From Symbiodinium kawagutii (lineage: Eukaryota; Sar; Dinophyceae; Suessiales; Symbiodiniaceae), in assembly GCA_009767595.1 (NCBI GenBank), contig VSDK01013385.1, positions 127,359 through 191,358 of the forward strand: a stretch of 64,000 nt of DNA, read 5' to 3'. Position 1 is the stretch's first letter; each line of letters starts with the position of its first letter. The translations under genes and the position numbers were made by a program. Under the pieces are notes generated by a model, which worked only from the letters and a program-made list of their open reading frames with translations, did no database searches and was not told the DNA's origin. Below, in pieces: positions 54,943 through 64,000 of this stretch.

Positions 54943-55430
54943 ATTTTCAAATCAACTTTTTCTGGTAGGGGCAGCAATTGGGGCATTAGATACTGGATTG
55001 TTGCTTGAAACATGAAGTTCCAACCCAAGAACCAACATCTGGACGCTTCAAATAGGCTATCCATGGCTATCCTACCTAGGAAGCTCTATGGGCTTTCTGG
55101 GAAGGTAACTCAATAATTTCATGGGTGGCTTGAAATGGTCAAATCGAAACGCGCACCACTTTGCAAGCGCAAAGCTACAAACAAGTCATGTCGTTTATGC
55201 TCTGCTTTCGTTCAAGTTGTAGAGGGTCATTCTATCACCGAACACATCTGACGCACACACACACAAAAACAACAACAAGCTTTGGGGATGAAAATCGCAT
55301 CTTTCCCCAACAAAGTTGATGGCTCTCTACTCTATATAAAATACTCTAAACACATATTAACACAACGTTGCACAATTAGAAATTATAAACACGTACCACT
55401 TTAGACACACTCAGATCCATTTCATCACAT

Positions 55431-55538
55431 GGGTGTTTCTCAAAATAGGGGGGTACCCCCAAATCATCTAGTTATTAACCATCTACAATCGTAAACCAAC
55501 CATAACTTTTGGGCTCCCTATGGCTTGAGAAACCACCA
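55431..55538. repeat. Family A MITE-like element abutting an exon candidate
   Basis: GGTGTTTCTCAAAATAGGGGG at the left and CTTGAGAAACCACC at the right, with ACATG near both outer edges. On the minus strand its outer edge begins GTGGTGGTTTC directly downstream of the exon candidate at 55545-55680. Confidence 0.8.
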
Positions 55539-55544
55539 CATGTC

Positions 55545-55680
55545 CATCCTTTCTTGAAGGAACTGCTCTGCATGGCAATCCACGAGCGCGCGCGACCTTC
55601 ATGCGCTCCACCAAGGTCTTCAAGGCATCCAGGTCGCCACACTTCATCACTGTCTCCATCGTTTCCTGGTGCACCGCTGG
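55545..55680 (-). CDS. Putative minus-strand exon
   Basis: A polypyrimidine tract ending TTGGGCGCAG precedes the open stretch. It reads PAVHQETMETVMKCGDLDAL, then KTLVERMKVARARGLPCRAV, clearly helical. The frame continues into the adjacent family A element, so the donor lies at or near the MITE edge. Unknown family. Confidence 0.42.
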
Positions 55681-55720
55681 CTGCGCCCAAGAAACCCGGG
55701 GGTTTTAGGAGGAAATCTAT

Positions 55721-55827
55721 GGTGGTTGGTGGTTGAATCCTGCCTATGGAAAAATACTAGCCAACCAACAAACCATCCCACATAGTGAGGAAAATAAAAC
55801 ATGTTCAAAACTCAAAAACAACCACTT
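55721..55827. repeat. Family B MITE-like element
   Basis: GGTGGTTGGTGGTTGAATCC at the left and AAAACAACCAC at the right; internal TAGCCAACCAACAAACC and TGAGGAAAATAAAAC. Confidence 0.75.
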
Positions 55828-56207
55828 GTATACGTTTCAAGGAGGGGTCAAGGGGGTCTGAAAGGGAAATTCGCTGCATTTTCACTGGTTCTAAAACAAA
55901 GGCATTTCGTATCGTAGTGATCGTCATGAGATTTCGTGGTCAAGTAGATTGAGTTGGCTGAATGGTTGCTGACCAAAATGAGCAAGCAAAGGTTGCTGCA
56001 AGCACTAACTGGCCAACAGGTAGCCAGCACGTGAGCAACAGCCGTGTTTGACACTCGGTAATCATGGCTTAGTACTTCTTAACAGCGGTTTAATCATGCT
56101 TGATACGTCTCAACTAACAACGGTTCAATGAATCATTTTACCAACCAATAGTTAACAAATGCTAACAAGCTGCAAATGATGTGAAGCAGCTCTCATCACC
56201 CGCCAAT

Positions 56208-56525
56208 TCAGGCAACAGCACATTGTAGCACACCTGGTGTGCGTCTCATCACCCGCCCCTGGAGGGGGGCGGCAGCCATTGAAAACCATGACGTCAGAAG
56301 CGGTTTGGCCAACCCTTTGTTCTCTGCATGCATCTCCAGGCGAGACCCATCGCGGAAAGCGCCAAAAAAGGTAAAGTGCCTCTGTGACCTCCTGGAGGCA
56401 GGATTAATTGCGACCACTTCCTCCAAACCGAAGGCAAAAACCTGAACAACCAAAACCAGGTGCCAATGAACGAGTGGACCAGCAGTGGCCACACTATTTT
56501 CAGTTTTTGAAATTGTCTCACCCAA
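56208..56525 (-). CDS. Putative minus-strand exon
   Basis: A frame of about 105 codons. The central part, VVQVFAFGLEEVVAINPASR, then FTFFGAFRDGSRLEMHAENK and LLTSWFSMAAAPLQGR, is protein-like. GGCG|GTGATGAG near 56253 is a plausible donor. A competing minus frame (56294-56683) and plus frames exist. Confidence 0.36.
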   Translation of the reverse strand: MGETISKTENSVATAGPLVHWHLVLVVQVFAFGLEEVVAINPASRRSQRHFTFFGAFRDGSRLEMHAENKGLAKPLLTSWFSMAAAPLQGRVMRRTPGVLQCAVA

Positions 56526-56663
56526 TGATGTCCATCGCAGAGTACAGAGATCGGTGCCCCAAATCGGGGCACTGAAATCGGACTCCGTGGGCGAAGCAAG
56601 CGGCAGAAAAACTTCCAGCTGGAAGCCAGGACTTTGGTTGATTCTCCAGCCATGGTACCAAAA

Positions 56664-56804
56664 CTGGTTGGCGGTTGACTCACCCCATCATAAGAAAATC
56701 AACGCAAGTCAACCAACCAACCAACCAACCAACCAACCAACCAACCAACCAACCATTTGGAAATAGTTTTTTTCCAAAAAAATATCAATCGAACCACTAA
56801 CCAG
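56664..56804. repeat. Family B element enlarged by (CCAA)n
   Basis: CTGGTTGGCGGTTGACTCACC at the left and ATCGAACCACTAACCAG at the right. The normal internal CAACCAACC has expanded into a tetranucleotide array at about 56710-56754. Confidence 0.85.
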
Positions 56805-57039
56805 TAGCTGTTTAACAACTACCGTTGCTTATTATCCCCCTATAATCAACCATCATTAATGGTTCTAACCCCCACAAAACCACCAACCGGACAAGGTCAC
56901 CACTCTCAATTGTAGAGCCATGTTGCATCTGCGAGCCGGAACATTTTTCAGACAAAACGCTTCATCAAAGCCTCGTTGAAACATATCTCAGCCGCCACCC
57001 AAGCCAGTGCATTTGGGCTTATTCATCAATGGTGGTGCC

Positions 57040-57220
57040 TCAAACCAAGGCCAAACTAGTCTCATGTTCATACATCAGGCAACCAGGTGAACGCCCATTT
57101 CTAGTGAGGAAACCGCCGCCAAGTTTGGAAATCATTGAAGTGAGAACACTCTTGAGCTCTTCAGTCACCGAATCCCGCCCAACAAAAGCGACGAAACCCT
57201 TCGGGGTCGGTAGAATCAGC
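57040..57220 (-). CDS. Putative minus-strand exon, 60 codons
   Basis: Begins at AAAG|G. It reads LILPTPKGFVAFVGRDSVTE, then ELKSVLTSMISKLGGGFLTR, then GCLMYEHETSLALV and TGA. It has an alternating strand and helix character. The plus strand is also open (57029-57226) but less protein-like. No family is recognised. Confidence 0.42.
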
Positions 57221-57405
57221 CTTTGAATCGATCATCAACTGTGAGTCATTGGAGATACAACCATAGTCCGACAGGTGGTAATTCCCTCAGCCCAAAAACG
57301 TGCGCAAGTCACTTAGAAGATCCCAGTTGGCATTGTTGAAAATGAACCAAATCATCACACTGAAACCACCAACCAGTTGTGTCATTCACCAGCTAATCTA
57401 CCCTA

Positions 57406-57663
57406 TTGTCGGTTATTGGCTGTAGTTTACCATTGCTTAAGCCTTGGTTCATCATGAACCACCAATCGTTTTATGGACATCGCACATGGAATCAGTCTCC
57501 CCACCCGATTGTCAGAGATGTTGGCGATGCCCTGCTCCGTGAAGTGCTCGGCCATGTACCTGATGCATCATCAGCTTGCCAGTATGACCACGGCAACCAT
57601 CGTCAGGTCATCGTGAACCAGCATCGATCAGCAACCATTGGCCTCGTCATGATTTACCATTAA
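57406..57663 (+). CDS. Plus-strand exon candidate
   Basis: The frame is protein-like from about 57485 onward (SPHPIVRDVGDALLREVLGH, then VPDASSACQYDHGNHRQVIV) to a stop at 57661-57663. The upstream part looks non-coding. Unknown. Confidence 0.3.
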   Translation: MSVIGCSLPLLKPWFIMNHQSFYGHRTWNQSPHPIVRDVGDALLREVLGHVPDASSACQYDHGNHRQVIVNQHRSATIGLVMIYH

Positions 57664-58315
57664 GTGAAAAATCCTTAGAGTAGCTATAATTAACCAGCTG
57701 GAACCATTACATGAAACCTAGGATAGTCAGCTCTTTTTCCTATCTCTATGGCTTCGCGCTTCCTAATGAGTATGCCACCCTCCGAAGTTCTGCTTGAACC
57801 AGCCATCACCTACGATGTCTGGGGGTAGCACCAGGTCCAGGACTCAGCTTTCGATTGTCATAAGATCAGGTGGGAACGGACACATCCATATTGACTTTGT
57901 TGTTCAAACGCTTCTTGATATGGTAGTGGGTCAATATTAATGAGCCAACATATGGGCAGGTGAAAATTCCAACAAAGACTAGACCAGCATGGCACAAGCA
58001 AAACCTAGGATCTAGGAGCGGACCATGGCTGGGACCACATGTATACCAGGATAGCGGAACAAAAACAACTGGTCTTATAGACTGTTTGATCATAGTCTAT
58101 ACTAGCAAAAGTATTAATCTAATTTGATACATCGTGATACTACGCCTGGACAAACATGGCCATATTGGCTGTGGGGTCAAGGGCCCCTGTACCCCCAGCT
58201 GTTCAGATCCTGACCAAACTAGTCACTACAGTCCCTCTTGGGATGCTCACCAGATGGCATTGTTTCAAGCATCTTTGGAACTGACTAGGTGAACATCTAT
58301 AGTGAAACTCGTTCA

Positions 58316-58346
58316 CCATGCCATGCCATGCCATGCCATGCCATGC
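58316..58346. repeat. (CCATG)n pentanucleotide microsatellite
   Basis: Five to six tandem CCATG units. Confidence 0.9.
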
Positions 58347-58440
58347 TGAAACCACTTCTCGTGGTGACCGCGCACACGGCCAGTTCCTGGTCCTGCTCCA
58401 CCGTGTTGCCTTGGAACACCTGACGGTTGCGCGTGAGTGG
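58347..58440. CDS. Exon candidate, strand uncertain
   Basis: Plus strand reads RGDRAHGQFLVLLHRVALEH with a consensus donor GC|GTGAGT at 58432/58433. Minus strand reads RNRQVFQGNTVEQDQELAVC then AVTTRSGF, equally convincing. One of the two is likely coding. Confidence 0.3.
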
Positions 58441-58596
58441 CGAGAACCTACCAGCTGTTGGATGAGAAATCCATACCTGGGGGCACCCTAAATTTGTGTT
58501 GGAGGTTATGGTTTATTAATACCAGTGGTTAAGAAGGGTTATTAGTGGTTATTAGTGGTTGGTTTATTAGTTGTTAAGAATGGTTATTCACAAGGG

Positions 58597-58930
58597 GATA
58601 AGAAGCAAAAATAGGGGATATACCAACTACAATGGTTGGTTCATCACTGTAACTGGTTTATAAAGGATGACTTGGGTGTTTCGAGAAAGCCATAGGGTAT
58701 CCCAAATGTATGGTTTATTGCTTTTAGAACGGGTTGATGTTGGTTTACTGCATGGTTAGTAAAAAGGGAATTGGGGGGTACCCCTATTGGTGGTTAAGAC
58801 TGGTTAACAATGGTTGTTAACAAGGGGAAGGCAATAGCAGGGGATACACCAACTCTAATGGTGGGTTTATTCGGAAAAATGATGAAGCATGGATGAATCA
58901 GGGGTACCCCTATGACTTGAGAACCATTCG
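58597..58930. repeat. Cluster of diverged family A-related fragments
   Basis: GGGATATACCAACTACAATGGTTGG, TGTTTCGAGAAAGCC, GGGGGTACCCCTAT and GGGGTACCCCTATGACTTGAGAA fragments occur in series, apparently two or three broken or nested A copies. Confidence 0.5.
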
Positions 58931-59020
58931 GAAAGTCAATCACCAGCTGTTCAGGCCACGATGGACCATCAATCCAAGGTCCCTGAGGAAACGGCTGGTT
59001 GGCACGGCCATTATCAGAGA

Positions 59021-59135
59021 TGGCTGTTGGTCAAAACCCCGTAACTTTGGTTCCCTTATCATTAACCCTTGAGTTCCCTATCATTGATGGTGAATATCCC
59101 TCATTAGTTGGTTGGTGAATATTGACCCATAGCCA
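59021..59135. repeat. Family C MITE-like element
   Basis: TGGCTGTTGGTCAAAACCCC at the left and ATTGACCCATAGCCA at the right. Confidence 0.8.
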
Positions 59136-59399
59136 CAGCTAGTTGAATCCCCCGGAAGTACCAAGTACCAAAGGTTTCCAAATTTTCATCATTGCTCCGA
59201 ACGCTTGTAGCCTGACATCGCCTCCGAAGTGAAGACCCCAGAAACTGCAAAGCGCCACACAGGCGAAGGGAAACCATTGATCCATTCACAATCTGCTCGA
59301 AGTCCATGGGGATAAATGCAAAAACGCAGAGCTCGACGTAGATGCAAGGCAGGACAGCAAGGGTGTAACCCGCAGCGGGTGGTAGGGCTGGCCACTCAC

Positions 59400-60048
59400 C
59401 GCGGATTCCTTTCACAGATACCCGCGTTCCGCACCTGTCCCGGCCACTGCCGGAAGGGACGTTGTGCTGCGCAAACAGAAGGCACAGCCTCGTCGTCACC
59501 CAAAGGTGCCGCAGAGCCGTCGACGGCCGGTGCTGTGGGCTTGGTGCTTGCTTTAAGATCCTTGAGTAATGGCATATCTTTGCACTGAAATGGGCCCTGA
59601 GCAAGCACCAAAAGTTTTGATCATTGCTCGGTGACTGCTCCCTCCAATCAATGCAAACAAGTGGCACATGGCCTTGCTTGATGTGATGCTCAATGCAAGC
59701 CAACATCTCGGGTTTGGTGATGTCCCAGCCCTGCTCCATATCCAGGCTGATTGATGCATGACCCATCTCTCGTGCAGAAGCACCAACATGGTCAACTCCT
59801 GAACATAAGTCCAAAAGCAGCTTTTTGCCCGTGGCATTATCAATAAGTTGTTCTAAGTCTTCACGGCTCTTCATCTCAGTTGCTGTCGAAGGCCTTGCCA
59901 GTGTGCTTGCCCTTACTGCCGCGCGGCGAGCTGTTGCTCCCTCGCCAACCCAGACCTGAAGCTTTTGGGGCTTAGGATGGTTTAGGATTAGCAACCTCAC
60001 AACCCCCCAAACACCACTGCATGTCATAACAGGCCCCACCGAATTCAC
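59400..60048 (-). CDS. Methyltransferase-like fragment (Rossmann SAM-binding fold), partial or broken
   Basis: On the minus strand residues KKLLLDLCSGVDHVGASARE form a motif I-like glycine loop. They are followed by GHASISLDMEQGWDITKPEM (second strand with an acidic residue) and HVPLVCIDW (a later strand), the order of class I SAM-dependent methyltransferases. The expected catalytic motif after the last strand (PPC- or NPPY-like) is absent; instead coding appears to move to another frame that reads LKDLKASTKPTAPAVDGSAA and ends at CGCG|GTGAGT, a consensus donor at 59400/59399. So the segment has either an intron or a frameshift near 59640. The 5' edge may be an acceptor CTTCAG|G near 59957. 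It is not a copy of the LINE methyltransferase. Substrate unknown. Confidence 0.42.
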
Positions 60049-60099
60049 GCTGCTGAAGATGGCATCTGTTCGAAGTGGTCGACCAACAGCGGCTAAAAG

Positions 60100-61030
60100 T
60101 CGTTTATACTCGTCAAGGGTGGATTTACATCCCCAATGATACGGCTACGTATTAAAGTAAACTAGTCAATAACCGACAGCCGTAGCCATGATATCGTCAC
60201 AAATCGTCACATATCTTAAGTGCCGAATCGCATGAAACATTGTGACCGGAGTCCTTCTATGAGTGAGGATAGATCCGACCATTTTCGAGCCCGAAGAGCA
60301 TCCTTTTACCATCCCCTATCATCCCCTTTTTTTGTTGTACAAGATATTCCCACCATGGATGACGATAATCCTCTATGTGCCAATTAATCTCACCCAATAC
60401 AAGAGATGAAACCTTATATATTCTTTCATCATCATGTAGATGTGCATATATGTGCCCATATAAATCAATAAACATGATATATCGTCTCTAAATACAAGAG
60501 TATCTTGACAACATATCACATGTTTTGCAATAAACAAAGATATCTCATAACCACCACGAATCACCACTATAACGACGATCAATTAGCCATTAATACATAT
60601 TAATACCATTCATGGTGATTCATGGTATAACTAACCCTAATATTCCTAAGCCATAATAGTTGAGAATATCATAGGTTTATTACAATACCATTAAATTAGC
60701 TACTATTACCATATACCATAACTACCATATGAATATCAATTAGCCATTATTACCATAATTAGCCATTCATACCATTGATATTACAAAATATACCAATATC
60801 AATTGCCCTTAAAAACCACCTATAACCACCATTAATACCATCATGGTATTGACCATCATTATACCATTATTAGCCACAAAAAAAACCCATCAAACCTATA
60901 TACCATTGATATAAATCACCTATAACCACCATTAATCTTATAAACTCATATACTATTGATATAAATCACCATTAATGCCATTCTTCAGCCTCACAAACTT
61001 CTGATCTTCTTGGTGTTTTCTCGAACGCAC
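60100..61030. other. AT-rich DNA with degenerate ACCATTA-type repeats
   Basis: From about 60540 to 60985 the sequence is dominated by ACCATTAAT, TAGCCATTA and ATATACCAT variants. No gene. Confidence 0.5.
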
Positions 61031-61075
61031 CTGGCACTCCACGCTGATATCTTCCAGACCTGGGGGCGCGGCCAT
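61031..61075 (-). CDS. Putative first coding exon, 15 codons
   Basis: On the minus strand ATG at 61073-61075 starts MAAPPGLEDISVECQ and ends exactly at CAG|GTGCGT, a good donor. The Ala/Pro start is typical of an initiator exon. Short, so the call is tentative; it lies upstream, in the same orientation, of the methyltransferase-like segment at 59.4-60.0 kb and could be its 5' exon. Confidence 0.3.
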
Positions 61076-61134
61076 AGTGCAACGGCTTGCACGTTAAGTC
61101 CCATGATGGGCGGACTTCGCTGCTTACCGGTGGT

Positions 61135-61400
61135 TACACGAGTGGTTACAATGGTTATAATGGTGAATAGTATAATGGTTATAGTAATAATGGTTATAGT
61201 GGTTATAATGGTTATAGTGGTATACTACTAGTATAGTGGTTATAATGGTGAATATAATAGTCTAAGAATAGCTACTAGTATAATGGTTATAGTGGTATAC
61301 TTATAATGGTAATAGTGGTGTAGGAACAATGGTTATAAGTAAAAATGGTATACTAGTTACTAGTGGTTATAATGGTCGTTGTAGTGGTTGATTATATCAG
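61135..61400. repeat. Degenerate tandem array of ATAATGGTTATAGTGG units
   Basis: Repeated GGTTATAATGGT, TATAGTGGT and ACTAGTATAATGG words of variable length, a degenerate minisatellite. Confidence 0.8.
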
Positions 61401-62007
61401 TCAAAATAGTTAATTAAGGTATGATAACCAACATAATGACTAATAGGTGGTTTAGACCAGTAGTTATAATGTTGAATGATAACAGTGGTTAGAGTAACAA
61501 TGGTTATAAGTTGATAATAGCCAATGGCTACTAAACGTTACTAAAAATAGATAATAATCCGGGGTTATTGTCGCTGTACTAGTCAAACAACTAACTTATA
61601 ATCACCAACATAAAATAGGTGGTTCCGACCAGTGGATGTACTGGTCGATCGCTTTGATAATGAGCTAATGGTTCAGAAATAAAGTTCCGCGACGAATCAG
61701 CAAAGTCAACCCACCAAACATGGCCAATGGTTGATATGATTTGATCAATGATTGCCAACATTTGGGGATATACCAACTTTTGGTTGGTCATGACCATCGG
61801 CTAACTAGCGGTTACAGTAACTAGTGGCGAATGATGGATAGCAAATTGCGAACTGGGCCAAGTCAACGATCCCTGCGTTCGCCGGTATCCTATCCCAACA
61901 GCTCGACAGCGCGACAGTTCCAATCCAACTCAGCAAACATCCACAAATCTCTACATTGCCAGGGGAACATCAACAACAAACATCAATGACAACCCCCCAA
62001 CAGAAAT

Positions 62008-62111
62008 GGCTGTTTCTCAAAATAGGGGACCCCCAAATCATCCAATGTTAATCATTTGCAGTAATAAACCAACCATTTGGAAGTCCCCTATTTAATTTTG
62101 AGAAAACACCA
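62008..62111. repeat. Family A MITE-like element
   Basis: GCTGTTTCTCAAAATAGGGGA at the left and CCCTATTTAATTTTGAGAAAAC at the right, core CAGTAATAAACCAACC. Confidence 0.85.
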
Positions 62112-62113
62112 AA

Positions 62114-62281
62114 TCAACAGCAACAAATCCTCAAGTTCCACTGCTCAGCCATGGCTGGGTTTCTGTGCCCCCGACCGAAGATGGGCTTTCGCTGTCCCCA
62201 CTCGCGGCGTAGAAAGGTCTCCATGGAGGGTTCACCTACGACGCGGCTGCGGAAATATTCCAAGTGCTGCTGCATTGATTG
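62114..62281 (-). CDS. Putative minus-strand exon between two MITE-like elements
   Basis: Reads HLEYFRSRVVGEPSMETFLR, then REWGQRKPIFGRGHRNPAMA, to a stop at 62114. A family B element lies on its 5' side and a family A element on its 3' side, so the coding island survives between two insertions. The plus strand is also open. Unknown family. Confidence 0.33.
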   Translation of the reverse strand, partial: QSMQQHLEYFRSRVVGEPSMETFLRREWGQRKPIFGRGHRNPAMAEQWNLRICCC

Positions 62282-62293
62282 ACTATTCAATAG

Positions 62294-62392
62294 CTGGTTG
62301 GTGGTTGAACCACCCCTATGAAACATATGAGTCAACCAACCAATTGTTAATAGTTACTAGGGAACATAAAAGAATGTTTGAAACCACCAGCC
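62294..62392. repeat. Family B MITE-like element, good consensus copy
   Basis: CTGGTTGGTGGTTGAACCACC at the left and TTTGAAACCACCAGCC at the right; CCCCTATGAAACATATGAGTC, AACCAACCAATTGTTAATAG and TAGGGAACATAAAAG inside. Confidence 0.9.
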
Positions 62393-62789
62393 GGATAATA
62401 TGGGTCATGACAATCAACTATGGGGTTGCTAATCAACTAGCAATAAGTATATAGTAGCAATCAGTTTACCACACTATCAACCACCAATACTATAGCAATT
62501 AATTAATATAGTTAATTTCATGCTAGCTGCTGCTAGTGTATGGTTACGTAGCATGCAACCTTATTGCTAATCAACTATGGGTAATAACAATTTATACGGG
62601 TCATAACTAATACTGGAAGCACGTTTTGTCATTCCTGAACATGCGCGAAAGATAGTAAAGGATCTGATGTGCGGAAGCTGGTGTTAAACCAGTATGGCAA
62701 AAGACATCACTTGGATTGCTATGGTTCAGACCAGTTCACAAGAGGGGATATGCCAACAGTTGAATAGGGGATGTACATGGATGTACCAA

Positions 62790-62924
62790 CTATTCGGCAA
62801 ACAAACTCTGGAAGCCACAGGGAACGACCAGGGCCCCACCGATCTTCCCCAAGGTTTCCACCATGGCGGCCCCACCACCGCGTGCCGAGCCGCCTTCTGC
62901 AGTACACCACAAGGGGTTGATGGC
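62790..62924 (-). CDS. Putative minus-strand exon
   Basis: Starts after GCATTGAG|G. It reads INPLWCTAEGGSARGGGAAM, then VETLGKIGGALVVPCGFQSL, Gly/Ala-rich with a hydrophobic stretch, to TAG at 62790-62792. Other frames are open on both strands. Unknown. Confidence 0.33.
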   Translation of the reverse strand, partial: AINPLWCTAEGGSARGGGAAMVETLGKIGGALVVPCGFQSLFAE

Positions 62925-62999
62925 CTCAATGCCTCATGCCATGGCGCAGCATGGCGCCCCTAGCAGCTGGGGGCTTCGTCGTCAGATCCAATAACTATG

Positions 63000-63710
63000 G
63001 CAGTTGTGGTAGCTAAGGGCTAAAATGTGCGTTATCGAGTAATGGGTTGTACTTATCGTATATAAGTTACATAGGTTGCAACAGTAAGGCTAACAACAAT
63101 AAACTTACAGTAACAGATACCGTGATCCGGTAAAAGGAATTATGCATGCACAAGCTACATACCTTCTGTTTTCACGACAACCACTATCGACTCTAGTTAC
63201 TAATGGGTTGAACATTGCTTTCGACTGCGAATTCAATGCTGAAACATGCTGAAACAATCCTTATCAACCACTACTAATCAACCTTATTATGAAACAATGA
63301 TTGACCGTCTTAATGGTTATTGACATGGACGATGATTGATCATATATCAATTACCATTCACGGCACGGCCAACAACCATTCTAGTTCACAATCATTCAGA
63401 TGGACCATGATCCGCCTAAAGCATGATTGGTCACACAAGGAGGGAGAGTCATAGAGATTCAGTGTCACTAGTCGATACACATTACCATTCATCGCCAAGT
63501 ACTATAATCTAACCATCATCATCACTTATCTATCCCTGCACCCAAAGGAACCATTGCCAACAAATAGTCCTGATACATAGTCATGCATAACAGCAACTCT
63601 GCAATTACTTTTGTTGGTTCATGACATTAATGACGGCTAGCCAGAATGACACAGACATACTTAGTAGTATCATCAACATCTTAACAATTGCAATCATGAA
63701 AGCAACAATT
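63000..63710. other. No supported gene
   Basis: AT-rich sequence with short frames only and no repeat-family copy noted. Confidence 0.45.
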
Positions 63711-63712
63711 GC

Positions 63713-63713
<1 letters not shown>

Positions 63714-63751
<38 letters not shown>

Positions 63752-63840
63752 CCATCATCACCATCACCACCATCACCATCATCACCATCATCATCATCAT
63801 CATCATCATCACCATCCTCATCGTCATCGTCATCATCAAG
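63714..63840. repeat. (ATC)n microsatellite
   Basis: CATCAT and CACCATCAT runs with interruptions; the sequence then continues as CATTCACC-type simple DNA to the window end. Confidence 0.95.
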
Positions 63841-64000
63841 TCATTGCCCAATCATTGACCATCATTAGCCACTCAATGAAGAGCACTACTCACTACCCAA
63901 TCATTCACCGTGAGCCCACCAATCATTACCCCATCATTCACCAGCATCCACCAACTCAATTTCCTAATCCGCCATCATTACTCCAAAAAAAATGGCCAAT

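Noticed and set aside
60178-60190. Relic of the dinoflagellate spliced leader (CCGTAGCCAT)
   Set aside because: Only the first ten bases match and the remainder (TTTGGCTCAAG) does not follow; a match this short can be chance. TGGCTCAAG near 31367 has the same problem.
63714-63840. CRISPR-like regular repeats
   Set aside because: A simple (ATC)n microsatellite with no spacers; no CRISPR array or cas gene is present in the window.

Overview
Organism. The window looks like dinoflagellate nuclear DNA, probably a Symbiodiniaceae or Suessiales genome. This is an inference from four observations: a very large LINE-type element that carries a cytosine-5 DNA methyltransferase, many short inverted-repeat elements lying between short exon-like islands, abundant tri- and tetranucleotide repeats, and no compact bacterial-style gene order. 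No ordinary gene is complete and recognisable here. Most host coding potential is in isolated pieces of 45-400 bp, as expected for an intron-rich genome, and exon calls made from raw sequence alone are weak.

Layout. 1-680 is an almost pure A/T block with a sharp edge. 690-7340 holds weak exon-like islands (plus strand 1.7-2.3 kb; mostly minus strand 2.97-6.9 kb), a minisatellite and a (TTGG)n array. 7342-18921 is the centrepiece: a minus-strand LINE-like element of about 11.5 kb bounded by an exact 16-bp direct repeat. Reading 5' to 3' on the minus strand it has a short leader, an intact 1066-aa ORF with a DNA cytosine methyltransferase domain, an intact 646-aa ORF with a C-terminal coiled coil in the same frame beyond one TGA, and then a wrecked pol (endonuclease, reverse transcriptase, RNase H). 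19-64 kb is a mosaic of exon-like islands, mostly on the minus strand, embedded in at least three families of short inverted-repeat (MITE-like) elements of about 100-130 bp, here called A, B and C, plus microsatellites. Two further long hairpins lie at 49.1 and 50.3 kb.

How it fits together. In the LINE the 5' ORFs would supply the methyltransferase and a nucleic-acid-binding or structural protein, and pol would supply nicking, reverse transcription and RNA removal. In this copy only the 5' ORFs remain open. In the right-hand half, A/B/C elements sit beside or between exon-like islands, so they are probably intronic. At 59.4-60.0 kb there is a second, degraded methyltransferase-like segment unrelated to the LINE copy.

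The strongest material for follow-up is the methyltransferase-bearing LINE with its split between intact and dead halves, and the A/B/C families as possible intron-forming (introner-type) elements.
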